Source of the DNA: JBFHER01 sp041584055
GTDB lineage: Bacteria; Bacteroidota; Bacteroidia; Bacteroidales; UBA5342
Direction of reading: 5' to 3'
Length of the DNA: 10,108 nt
Assembly (NCBI GenBank): GCA_041584055.1
Contig: JBFHER010000134.1
Span: 1-10,108 of the forward strand
The notes below the pieces were generated by a model. It worked only from the letters and a program-made list of their open reading frames with translations. It searched no databases and had not been told where the DNA came from. Positions 1-7,263 of this stretch are shown piece after piece. The position numbers and the translations under genes are program-made. Every line of letters begins with the position of its first letter. Position 1 is the first letter of the stretch.

Positions 1-494
1 ATAAAATCGATATTGCGCTCGTTGGCATATTTTATTTTTTCGTGCGCTTTAATACCACAATCAAGGGCAATTACAAGGCTGAAGTTATTTTCATTGGCAT
101 AATCAATACCCTTGTAAGATATGCCATATCCTTCTTCATAACGATCGGGGATATAATACTCAATTCCAGAGGAGTAATTTCGTAAAAAGGAGTATACGAG
201 AGCCACTGATGTTGTGCCATCAACGTCATAATCTCCATAAATCAGTATTTTCTCCTTGTTGCCAAGGGCCTGATTTAAGCGATTGATCGCCTTATGCATA
301 TCCTTCATGAGAAATGGGTCATGAAGTTCACTCAACTGAGGTTTGAAAAAATTTCTGGCATCTTCATAAGTGGTAATCCCACGCTGAACCAGCAAAGCTC
401 CTAAAACCCGGTTGATGTTTAATTGTCCTGATAATTGGTCAATTAACTCATTTTCAGCATCAGATGGACTCCAAAGGTTCCATCTTTTGTTCAT
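1..494 (-). CDS. recJ: Single-stranded-DNA-specific exonuclease RecJ, N-terminal part (runs off the left edge)
   Basis: RecJ is a 5'-3' single-strand DNA exonuclease of the DHH phosphoesterase family, acting in RecF-pathway recombination and repair. The first 164 codons are visible. Residues 1-80 form the usual leader, with FFKPQL near 49-54 and HDPFLMKDM near 58-66. DHH motif I follows as GDYDVDGTTS (D88, D90 and D92 being the expected metal ligands), and then LVIALDCGI with D145. The reading frame runs off the window just before the expected DHH motif itself, so completeness cannot be judged. The start is the ATG at 492-494: an in-frame TAG lies two codons upstream and the protein begins MNKRWNLW, like other RecJ proteins. 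No Shine-Dalgarno lies at normal distance; a GGAGGA sits about 20 bases upstream, too far. The gene lies downstream of metH on the same strand with no clear terminator between, so cotranscription is possible. Identity is confident from motifs and order. Confidence 0.93.
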   Translation of the reverse strand, partial: MNKRWNLWSPSDAENELIDQLSGQLNINRVLGALLVQRGITTYEDARNFFKPQLSELHDPFLMKDMHKAINRLNQALGNKEKILIYGDYDVDGTTSVALVYSFLRNYSSGIEYYIPDRYEEGYGISYKGIDYANENNFSLVIALDCGIKAHEKIKYANERNIDF

Positions 495-666
495 TATCTA
501 TTCTTTTTTTTTACTTCCTCCAGGGCCTGATTACCCGTATAGATTTTTATTGTTCCCCTGTTCTCTCCCCTGCGTTTTAGTCTTCCACTAAACCAACTTC
601 ATCCAACAGAATAAAAACTACATTTTGTAAAGATATGATATTCTCTTCAGAAAATACAGATTTCAT
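494..666 (-). other. Possible small gene or frameshifted remnant upstream of recJ
   Basis: Two short reading frames occupy most of the gap between metH and recJ. The first (577-666) starts with ATG and encodes 29 residues, MKSVFSEENIISLQNVVFIL at its start, ending VGLVED. The second, shifted in frame (494-598), is open for 34 codons without any usual start codon. It includes GRLKRRGENRGTIKIYTG and a lysine-rich end coded partly by an A9 run. Its TAA overlaps the recJ ATG as TAATG, an arrangement typical of translational coupling. Read together with one frameshift near 599-610 they would give one protein of about 58 residues. I do not recognise either piece. It could be a degraded gene, a sequencing indel, programmed frameshifting or chance; both frames are short enough for chance. 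Confidence 0.25.
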
Positions 667-706
667 GAAAAGAATAAGCCCATGTATTCAAATGCAATCA
701 CTTTGA

Positions 707-3700
707 TTACAATAAACCAGAAAGCCATTTTTCAACCTCATTCGGAGGAATATTGGATCTGTTTGCATAATCTGTGACCTGATCCTTGTCAATCTTGGAT
801 ATTGCAAAATAGCTGGATTCTGGATGTGCAAATACCAAACAACTAACAGAGGCATTTGGATACATGGCACCATTTTCTGTTAGTTCGATACCGGCTTGCT
901 TTAAATTTAAAAGCTTATCCAATAAAAAGCTGTCTGCCTGATTAGGCATGGAAGGATAGCCAATTGCCGGACGGATGCCCTGATATTTCACCATCAACAT
1001 TTCTTTCAGTGTAAGTGATTCATCTTTAGCGTATCCCCAGTGATCCTGCCGCATTTCTTTATGCATCAGTTCAGTATAAGCTTCAGCCAGTCTGTCTGTT
1101 ATTGATTTTACAAGTAAGGCTGAATAATCATCGTCTTTATCTTCATATTCTTTTACCAGCTCATCGGTTCCGATGCCGGTTGTTACAGCAAAAGCACCTA
1201 GGTAATCACATTGACCATCTGCTTCTGGCATTACAAAATCACTCAAACAGCCATAAAAATCTGCATTTTTCCGTACCTGCTGTCTGAGGAACGGAAAGTT
1301 GAGTAATTCTTCATTTCTGCTTTCATCCTTCCAGAATATGATGTTGTCTTCCCTTGAATTAACTGGGAAATAGCCATAAATTGCTTTTGTCTTGATGAGT
1401 TCATTTTTCTCAATATGATCCAGCAATTCATTTGCATCTTTGTACAACTGAAGCGCTTCTTTTGCCTTGTCGCGTTCAAGTCCTTCAGGAAAGCCTGCTA
1501 GCCATGTTTGTTCGCATGCCGGGCAGTCAAATATCTTTATACCCTTGTATTTTCCGGTAAGTCGCCAGGCACTAAAGAAAAATGACCAATCAATGAATTG
1601 CCTTATTTCTTTCAGGGATCTACCTGTTTCTACTTTGGTTCCCAGAAATGTGGGTTTGTAGCGCTTATCAGGCGAAAAATCTGGTTTTATTTTTTTTCTT
1701 CTTGCTTCGTCCAATGGGGCAAAGTTAATGTTTTTACTACCTGCATGGCGCTCTCTTAAACGCTGATATTCAGCATCTGTTTTTTCCTTAAACAGTTTGC
1801 GACTTTCTTTATTCACCAGGGCGGAAACAACCTGAACACTTTGAGATGCATCTTTGACATGCACCGTTACCCCGGAATACTTCGGTTGGATTTTAACGGC
1901 TGTGTGTATTTTAGAGGTTGTTGCACCTCCAACCATTAGGGGTAAGTCAAGTTTCCGCTTTTCCATGGCTTCTGCAATGGAAGCCATTTCTTCCAGTGAG
2001 GGTGTGATCAGGCCACTTAAGCCAATGATGTCAACATTTTCCCTGATAGCAGTTTCCAGTATGGTTTCAGCGGGCACCATCACCCCAAGGTCGATGACCT
2101 CATAGTTGTTACAGCCCAGTATAACGTTAACAATGTTTTTTCCGATATCATGAACATCACCCTTTACCGTTGCCATTAGAATTTTTCCGGCAGTGCTGTA
2201 GCCCTCTGTTTTATCTTTTTCGATATGGGGTTGCAGGATGGCCACTGCCTTTTTCATGACGCGTGCTGTTTTTACAACCTGAGGAAGGAACATTTTTCCT
2301 TCACCAAACAGATCTCCTACCACGTTCATTCCTGCCATCAATGGTTGCTCGATGATGTCGAGTGCTTTTGGATACTTTTGAAGTGCTTCAGCGATGTCTT
2401 CATCTAAAAACTCGGGCAAGCCTTTTACAAGACAATAGCTTAGCCGTTCTTCAAGCCCCTTTGTGCGCCATTCGTTTTTCTTTATGTTAACCTGTTCCGT
2501 TCCGGTGTTTTTAACCTGCTCAGCATAATCAATCAGGCGCTCAGTTGCATCATCCCTGCGATTAAGAATTACATCTTCAACAAGATCCAGCAGATCTTTA
2601 GGGATGTCATCATACACCTGGAGCATGGAAGGATTTACGATGCCCATGTCCAGTCCTGCCTTAATTCCATGGTAAAGAAATGCTGAATGCATGGCTTCCC
2701 GTACAACATTGTTTCCTCTGAACGAAAATGACATGTTACTGATTCCACCGCTTATTTTTGCGTAAGGAAGGTTTGCCTTAATCCATTTTGCGGTTTTGAA
2801 AAAGTCAACAGCATAATTGTTGTGTTCCTCTATCCCCGTTGCAATGGCCAGCACATTTGGATCAAAAATGATATCCTCAGGTGCAAAGTGTGCCTTTTCA
2901 ACCAATAAATCATATGCTTTTTTGCAGATTTCAATCCGTCGTTCATAGGTGTCTGCCTGGCCCTTTTCATCAAAAGCCATTACCACCACTGCAGCGCCGT
3001 ATTGCTTGATGCGTTTAGCGCGCTGAATAAATTCATCCTCGCCTTCTTTCAGGCTGATAGAGTTGACTATTGATTTTCCCTGAAGGCATTTTAAACCGGC
3101 TTCAATCACATCCCATTTGGACGAATCAATCATGACGGGTAGGCGGGAAATGTCCGGTTCAGATACCAGTAAGTGCAGGAATTCAACCATCTCTTCTTTT
3201 GCATCGAGCATGGCGTCATCCATATTTACATCAATAATTTGTGCCCCTCCTTCAACCTGATCCCGTGCAATGCTCAGTGCTTCATCGTGTTTTTTCTCTT
3301 TAATCAGTCGTAAAAACTTGCGGGAGCCGGCCACATTGCAGCGCTCTCCAATATTGATGAAGTTACTGTCAGGTCCAATGATAAGCGGTTCAAGTCCGCT
3401 GACAGCAGTTTTGGGCTCAATCACAGGTATCTCCCTGACTGTTCCTTTCCGGGTAACCAGGTCATAAATTTCTTTGATATGATCGGGTCTCGTGCCACAG
3501 CAACCACCCACAATGTTAAGTAGTTTCTCCTCAAAATAAGGTGTGAGAAGCTCAGACATGGTCGCAGGTGTTTGATCGTATTCTCCAAATTGATTTGGTA
3601 ACCCGGCATTGGGATGCACGCTGATGTATGCTGTGCTCAACTTGCCAAGTTCCTCAATGTATGGTTTCAGGGCTTTTGCTCCAAAAGAACAGTTCACACC

Positions 3701-4429
3701 AACTGAAAACAGATCATGATTCTTAATGGAGGTATAAAAGGCACCGATTGTTTGGCCCGACAAAGTTCTGCCGCTGAGGTCTGTGATGGTCACACTCACC
3801 ATGATGGGAAGTTTCTTTCCCAGCTTTTCAAATGTTCTGTCTATTGCAACCAAAGCTGCTTTGGCATTTAAGGTGTCGAAAATGGTTTCGATTAAGAGTA
3901 AGTCAGCACCTGCATTTATTAAGCTTTCAGCTTGTTCAGCATAGATGGCAACCAGGTCATCAAATAAAACAGAACGATAAGCCGGATTATTCACATCGGG
4001 AGACATGGAAGCAGTTTTGTTGGTTGGACCTATTGACCCCGCAACATAACGCGGCTTGTCAGGTGTTTTAGCTGTCATTTCCTCTGCGGCTTCCCGGGCA
4101 ATGTTAACTGCAGCTGTGTTCAATTTATTGATCATATGTTCCATGCCATAATCAGCCATGGAAATGGCATTGGCATTGAATGTATTTGTTGATACAATGT
4201 CTGCGCCAGCCGCAAGAAACTGTTGGTGGATAGATTTTATTGATTCAGGTTGTGTCAGTACCAGTAAATCATTGTTTCCTTTTAAGGGTGATGGATGATC
4301 TTTGAATGAGGTTCCTCTGTAATCTTCTTCCGAAAATCTGTAGGTTTGAATCATCGTTCCCATTGCACCATCTAGAATGAGTACTTTTTTTCTGATAGCA
4401 TCAGTTATTTTCTGTTTGTTTGTCATCAT
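707..4429 (-). CDS. metH: Cobalamin-dependent methionine synthase MetH, full length
   Basis: Transfers methyl from 5-methyltetrahydrofolate to homocysteine through methylcobalamin, the last step of methionine synthesis. From the ATG at 4429 it has 1240 residues (E. coli: 1227) and all four modules. The homocysteine/zinc barrel (about 10-330) has zinc cysteines C247 in NCSFGAK and C310/C311 in GGCCGT, the same numbers as in E. coli. The pterin-binding barrel (about 350-610) has INIGERCNVAGS. A B12 cap (about 655-745) precedes the B12 domain (about 746-885), with GDVHDIGKN and lower axial ligand H760. The AdoMet activation domain (about 905-1235) has DWSFFFSAW and RPAIGYP (R1153, Y1158). An upstream in-frame TTG at 4447 lies inside the promoter and is rejected; the ATG at 4426 is a close alternative. 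No cobalamin riboswitch is visible. Having the activation domain implies reductive reactivation by a flavodoxin-type partner not encoded here. No disruption is seen. Confidence 0.97.
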   Translation of the reverse strand: MMTNKQKITDAIRKKVLILDGAMGTMIQTYRFSEEDYRGTSFKDHPSPLKGNNDLLVLTQPESIKSIHQQFLAAGADIVSTNTFNANAISMADYGMEHMINKLNTAAVNIAREAAEEMTAKTPDKPRYVAGSIGPTNKTASMSPDVNNPAYRSVLFDDLVAIYAEQAESLINAGADLLLIETIFDTLNAKAALVAIDRTFEKLGKKLPIMVSVTITDLSGRTLSGQTIGAFYTSIKNHDLFSVGVNCSFGAKALKPYIEELGKLSTAYISVHPNAGLPNQFGEYDQTPATMSELLTPYFEEKLLNIVGGCCGTRPDHIKEIYDLVTRKGTVREIPVIEPKTAVSGLEPLIIGPDSNFINIGERCNVAGSRKFLRLIKEKKHDEALSIARDQVEGGAQIIDVNMDDAMLDAKEEMVEFLHLLVSEPDISRLPVMIDSSKWDVIEAGLKCLQGKSIVNSISLKEGEDEFIQRAKRIKQYGAAVVVMAFDEKGQADTYERRIEICKKAYDLLVEKAHFAPEDIIFDPNVLAIATGIEEHNNYAVDFFKTAKWIKANLPYAKISGGISNMSFSFRGNNVVREAMHSAFLYHGIKAGLDMGIVNPSMLQVYDDIPKDLLDLVEDVILNRRDDATERLIDYAEQVKNTGTEQVNIKKNEWRTKGLEERLSYCLVKGLPEFLDEDIAEALQKYPKALDIIEQPLMAGMNVVGDLFGEGKMFLPQVVKTARVMKKAVAILQPHIEKDKTEGYSTAGKILMATVKGDVHDIGKNIVNVILGCNNYEVIDLGVMVPAETILETAIRENVDIIGLSGLITPSLEEMASIAEAMEKRKLDLPLMVGGATTSKIHTAVKIQPKYSGVTVHVKDASQSVQVVSALVNKESRKLFKEKTDAEYQRLRERHAGSKNINFAPLDEARRKKIKPDFSPDKRYKPTFLGTKVETGRSLKEIRQFIDWSFFFSAWRLTGKYKGIKIFDCPACEQTWLAGFPEGLERDKAKEALQLYKDANELLDHIEKNELIKTKAIYGYFPVNSREDNIIFWKDESRNEELLNFPFLRQQVRKNADFYGCLSDFVMPEADGQCDYLGAFAVTTGIGTDELVKEYEDKDDDYSALLVKSITDRLAEAYTELMHKEMRQDHWGYAKDESLTLKEMLMVKYQGIRPAIGYPSMPNQADSFLLDKLLNLKQAGIELTENGAMYPNASVSCLVFAHPESSYFAISKIDKDQVTDYANRSNIPPNEVEKWLSGLL

Positions 4430-4444
4430 CGTTTGTTTGGACCG

Positions 4445-4452
4445 CAAAGGTA
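4445..4452 (-). promoter_or_regulatory. Promoter -7 element for metH (TACCTTTG)
   Basis: On the minus strand the sequence reads TACCTTTG, an exact match to the Bacteroidota -7 consensus TAnnTTTG. No good TTTG -33 box stands at 17-21 bp; the region upstream is simply AT-rich. The element ends 15 bases before the chosen metH ATG, so the expected leader is only about 8-13 bases. It also contains the TTG that a longest-frame caller would take as the start. Confidence 0.6.
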
Positions 4453-4667
4453 ATAATATAAATACTTTTAAATGGTAGAATTCTTAAATGCTGGTTCTCC
4501 GTCAGACATTATATAATGGTGATTGATATTACAAACAAAGCTCAGAATCTTTTGTTCTTATAAGATGAGATTTAAGAAACATCGTTTTCTCGAAATGTTA
4601 AAAACAAAGAATATCAATAAATTTTTACAAGTTCAAAAACATTTTAAATATGCTTTTGTTAATAGAT
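4453..4667. other. AT-rich divergent intergenic DNA, no gene seen
   Basis: This is the unassigned left part of the gap between the divergent metH and peroxiredoxin genes. It is strongly AT-rich and has no reading frame worth calling on either strand. I see a weak imperfect hairpin around AACATCG...CGAAATGTT (about 4579-4600) and the short palindrome ATTATATAAT at 4508-4517, neither convincing. TATGCTTTTG at 4649-4658 resembles a plus-strand -7 element but has two extra bases between TA and TTTG. If active it would start transcription just before the 4668-4748 hairpin. Confidence 0.5.
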
Positions 4668-4748
4668 AAGACCGGGCTATTTAGGTTTTGCTGTTTAGGG
4701 GTATATTGTTGTGTTTATTTTTTGGTTTAATAGCCCGGTCTTTTTTTT
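4668..4748 (+). terminator. Long-loop hairpin with T-run, orphan terminator or small-RNA candidate
   Basis: Bases 4668-4681 pair perfectly with 4729-4742 (14 bp, core GACCGGGC/GCCCGGTC). The second arm runs straight into eight Ts at 4741-4748. The loop is 47 nt and poorly structured, long for a simple terminator. Only the plus-strand direction has the T-run. No plus-strand gene lies upstream within this gap because metH runs the other way. The hairpin must therefore end a transcript that starts in the gap (a small RNA or an attenuated leader of the peroxiredoxin gene) or block antisense transcription arising in metH. The fold is seen; the role is inference. Confidence 0.55.
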
Positions 4749-4753
4749 GAATT

Positions 4754-4761
4754 TTAATTTG
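4754..4761 (+). promoter_or_regulatory. Weak -7-like element before the peroxiredoxin gene (TTAATTTG)
   Basis: TTAATTTG differs from the TAnnTTTG consensus at one of the two upstream positions. It would give a 5' leader of roughly 28 bases before the ATG at 4795, a normal length here. The nearest TTTG box (4721-4724) is about 29 bp away, too far. The call is therefore tentative; the true promoter may lie upstream of the 4668-4748 hairpin. Confidence 0.3.
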
Positions 4762-4794
4762 CACTTAAATATTAACTAAAAACAATTAAAGATT

Positions 4795-5427
4795 ATGGCC
4801 GTATTGGTAGGAAAAAAAGCACCTGGTTTTAGTGCTGCTGCTGTTGTAAATGGTGGTGTTATAGAAGAAGGATTTTCTTTAAATCAATATCTTGGAAAGA
4901 AGCATGTAGTGTTTTTCTTTTATCCAGCTGATTTTACGTTTGTATGTCCAACGGAGATTGTGGCATTTCAGGATAAAATTGACGCGTTTGAAAAACGGGG
5001 CGTTGCTGTTGTGGGATGTTCCACCGACACAGAGTTCTCTCATTGGAAGTGGTTACAAACACCACTGAAAGATGGAGGGATTCAGGGTGTGAAATTTCCA
5101 TTGGTAGCTGATGTCGCCAAAACCATTGCAGAGAACTACGATGTTCTGGCAGGTGAATATGATGTTAGTGAAGACGGAGAAGCAACTTTTGTTGGAACGC
5201 CACTGGCATACAGAGGTTTGTTCCTGATTGATAAAGAAGGTATTGTACGTCATCAGGTTGTAAATGACCTACCTTTAGGTCGAAGTGTTGATGAGGCAAT
5301 CCGTATGGTTGATGCACTTCAGTTCTTTGAAGAAAATGGTGAGGTTTGTCCTGCTGACTGGCACAAAGGTGATGCAGGAATGGCTGCAACCCAGGAAGGT
5401 GTGGCTGATTATCTGGGTAAGAAATAG
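4795..5427 (+). CDS. Typical 2-Cys peroxiredoxin (AhpC/TSA family)
   Basis: Thiol peroxidase that reduces hydrogen peroxide and organic hydroperoxides in the cytoplasm. At 210 residues it has the Prx active site PADFTFVCP: P44, T48 and peroxidatic C51. The catalytic arginine is probably R140 in AYRGLFLID. The resolving cysteine is C185 in GEVCPADW, which marks a typical two-cysteine enzyme forming disulfides between subunits. A third cysteine, C75 in VVGCSTD, is common in the family. GGIQG at 94-98 resembles the GGLG motif of overoxidation-sensitive enzymes, and the C-terminal helix has YL (206-207) where these have YF. An AhpC-like name is possible, but no ahpF is adjacent, so the electron donor (AhpF or thioredoxin) is not shown. 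The ATG at 4795 is the natural start, with an A-rich upstream and no Shine-Dalgarno. It is monocistronic and converges on glyS. Confidence 0.95.
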   Translation: MAVLVGKKAPGFSAAAVVNGGVIEEGFSLNQYLGKKHVVFFFYPADFTFVCPTEIVAFQDKIDAFEKRGVAVVGCSTDTEFSHWKWLQTPLKDGGIQGVKFPLVADVAKTIAENYDVLAGEYDVSEDGEATFVGTPLAYRGLFLIDKEGIVRHQVVNDLPLGRSVDEAIRMVDALQFFEENGEVCPADWHKGDAGMAATQEGVADYLGKK

Positions 5428-5446
5428 ATTGCGTAACAATAAAAAT

Positions 5447-5482
5447 AAAAAGGCCGTATCTCAATGGATGCGGCCTTTTTTT
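5447..5482. terminator. Bidirectional terminator between the peroxiredoxin gene and glyS
   Basis: Bases 5447-5460 pair with 5467-5480 (core AGGCCG/CGGCCT with one G-T wobble next to it) around a six-base loop. Seven Ts follow on the plus strand (5476-5482). The A-rich bases at 5441-5451 supply the U-tract for the opposite direction. It starts 20 bases after the peroxiredoxin stop and ends 17 bases before the glyS stop, so it serves both convergent genes. Confidence 0.93.
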
Positions 5483-5498
5483 ATTGCATTTTGTTGTT

Positions 5499-7034
5499 TT
5501 ATAAATCCTTAAGCAGTGTTTTCATGCTTACCTTTTCTCCAATGATTGCTTGCAGCTCATTGATTGAGACCCTTTCCTGTTCCATTGTGTCACGATAACG
5601 AATGGTCACTGTATCGTCTTCCAATGATTGATGATCAACTGTTACACAGAACGGCGTGCCTATTGCATCCATTCTTCGGTAGCGTTTGCCGATGCTGTCT
5701 TTTTCGTCGTATTGACAATTAAAATCAAATTTCAAACCATTGATGATTTCCCTTGCTTTTTCAGGCAATCCACCTTTTTTAATGAGAGGTAGAACAGCCA
5801 GTTTAACCGGCGCCAACACCGCAGGAAGTTTTAATACCACCCGCACATCTCCATTTTCAAGTGTTTCTTCGGTATAAGCTCCGGCAAGAATTGTTAGGAA
5901 CATTCGATCCACACCAATGGATGTTTCAATGACATAAGGTGTGTATGATTTATTCAGTTCAGGATCGAAGTATTGCAGCTTTTTTCCTGAAAATTTTTCA
6001 TGCTGTGATAAGTCAAAATCAGTACGACTGTGAATCCCTTCAACTTCTTTAAACCCAAAAGGCATTTCAAATTCTATGTCTGTTGCAGCATTGGCATAAT
6101 GTGCGAGTTTGTCGTGATCATGGAAACGATATTTTTCTTCTCCCATGCCAAGAGATTTGTGCCACTTCATCCGGGTTTCCTTCCACTTACCAAACCAATC
6201 CATTTCTTCTCCCGGGCGAACAAAAAACTGAAGCTCCATTTGCTCAAATTCGCGCATTCTGAAAATAAACTGACGGGCGACGATTTCGTTTCGGAACGCT
6301 TTTCCTATCTGAGCAATGCCAAAAGGAATTTTCATGCGACCGGTTTTTTGAACGTTTAGATAGTTTACAAAGATCCCCTGTGCTGTTTCCGGACGCAAAT
6401 ATATTTTCTGAGCCCCCTCTGCAGTTGATCCCATATCGGTAGAAAACATCAAATTAAACTGACGCACATCAGTCCAGTTCTTTGAGCCTGAAATTGGACA
6501 AACAACATCGTTGTCTTCAATGATTGCCTTTAGTTCAGCAAGATCATTGTTTTCAAGTGCCTCAACAAAACGTTTATGAATTGCATTTTTCTTTTCAGTA
6601 TTCGCCAAAACCCTGGGGTTGGTTGCCAGGAACTGAGCTCTGTCAAAGCTTTCCCCAAAACGACTTTGTGCCTTTGCAACTTCCTTGTTGATCTTTGCAT
6701 CATATTTTGCCATCAGATCTTCGATCAGCACATCCGCACGGTAACGTTTCTTGGAATCCTTGTTGTCGATCAAAGGATCATTAAATGCATCAACATGGCC
6801 AGAGGCCTTCCAAATGGTTGGATGCATAAAAATGGCAGAATCAATCCCCACAACATTTTCATTTAGTAACACCATGCTGTCCCACCAATATTTTTTGATG
6901 TTGTTCTTTAATTCAACACCATTCTGCCCATAATCATACACGGCTCCAAGTCCATCATATATCTCACTAGACTGAAACACATAACCGTACTCCTTGCAAT
7001 GTGAGATTAGCTTCTTAAAAACATCATCTGCCAT
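5499..7034 (-). CDS. glyS: Glycyl-tRNA synthetase, dimeric (alpha2) type
   Basis: Class II aminoacyl-tRNA synthetase that charges tRNA-Gly with glycine. At 511 residues it belongs to the single-chain alpha2 type (eukaryote/Gram-positive-like) and not the alpha2-beta2 GlyQ/GlyS type of E. coli; some databases use glyQS for such proteins. Motif 1 region: HPTIWKASGHVDAFNDPL at 71-88. Motif 2: GKAFRNE with R248 and E250, followed by the family-specific RQFIFRMREFEQMELQFF. Motif 3: TSIGVDRM with R377. Residues from about 410 form the C-terminal anticodon-binding (HGTP) domain. An insertion-like helical stretch lies at about 100-170, as usual for this type. The ATG at 7034 gives the expected N-terminus with the family's YGYVFQSSEIYDGLGAVYDYG block. 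It has its own promoter 32 bases upstream and the shared terminator downstream. No defect is seen. Confidence 0.97.
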   Translation of the reverse strand: MADDVFKKLISHCKEYGYVFQSSEIYDGLGAVYDYGQNGVELKNNIKKYWWDSMVLLNENVVGIDSAIFMHPTIWKASGHVDAFNDPLIDNKDSKKRYRADVLIEDLMAKYDAKINKEVAKAQSRFGESFDRAQFLATNPRVLANTEKKNAIHKRFVEALENNDLAELKAIIEDNDVVCPISGSKNWTDVRQFNLMFSTDMGSTAEGAQKIYLRPETAQGIFVNYLNVQKTGRMKIPFGIAQIGKAFRNEIVARQFIFRMREFEQMELQFFVRPGEEMDWFGKWKETRMKWHKSLGMGEEKYRFHDHDKLAHYANAATDIEFEMPFGFKEVEGIHSRTDFDLSQHEKFSGKKLQYFDPELNKSYTPYVIETSIGVDRMFLTILAGAYTEETLENGDVRVVLKLPAVLAPVKLAVLPLIKKGGLPEKAREIINGLKFDFNCQYDEKDSIGKRYRRMDAIGTPFCVTVDHQSLEDDTVTIRYRDTMEQERVSINELQAIIGEKVSMKTLLKDL

Positions 7035-7065
7035 AAGTAATCAATTTGCTTTTTGAAATGAGGCA

Positions 7066-7079
7066 CAAAAATAGTTGAA
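7066..7079 (-). promoter_or_regulatory. Promoter for glyS (TATTTTTG -7 element)
   Basis: The minus strand reads TTCAACTATTTTTG, which contains an exact TAnnTTTG (7066-7073). The same 14 bases occur in the mnmA promoter on the opposite strand. The element ends 31 bases before the glyS ATG, giving a leader of about 25-28 bases. No clear -33 TTTG is present at the usual distance. Confidence 0.7.
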
Positions 7080-7198
7080 AAATTGATAATATCCGATCTT
7101 TTAAAAGAGGAACCTTTATTTTGACCTTTTATGCATGCAACTATTCTGTTATAAGTCATTCCATTAGCTAAAGTGCTGCGGGATTAATTGCTGAAATA

Positions 7199-7230
7199 CT
7201 TGCATAAGTGAATCGCTTTGCATATATTTG
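7199..7230 (+). promoter_or_regulatory. Promoter for the 6S-like RNA (CTTG, 20 bp, TATATTTG)
   Basis: TATATTTG at 7223-7230 matches TAnnTTTG exactly. CTTG at 7199-7202 matches the TTTG -33 box at three of four positions, with a 20-bp spacer. Transcription would start near 7234-7238, about 28 bases before the first base of the folded RNA, suggesting a short leader that could be trimmed off. Confidence 0.65.
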
Positions 7231-7263
7231 AATCAGAAAAACGTTCTTTATATAAAGATATTT

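Noticed and set aside
4508..4517. ATTATATAAT palindrome as a possible PerR-type operator for the peroxiredoxin gene
   Set aside because: Too short and low in information in AT-rich DNA, and almost 280 bases from the gene.
4430..4667. Cobalamin riboswitch upstream of metH
   Set aside because: No B12-box-like conserved core or multi-helix fold could be seen on the minus strand, and the likely promoter is next to the start codon.
5165..5464. 99-codon minus-strand frame across the end of the peroxiredoxin gene
   Set aside because: Antisense to a clear peroxiredoxin and running through the bidirectional terminator; no family-like sequence.
6030..6359. 109-codon plus-strand frame inside glyS
   Set aside because: Antisense to GlyRS motif 2 and neighbouring conserved blocks; explained by codon bias of the real gene.
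6576..6866. 96-codon plus-strand frame inside glyS
   Set aside because: Antisense shadow of the GlyRS N-terminal half with no promoter or recognisable domain.
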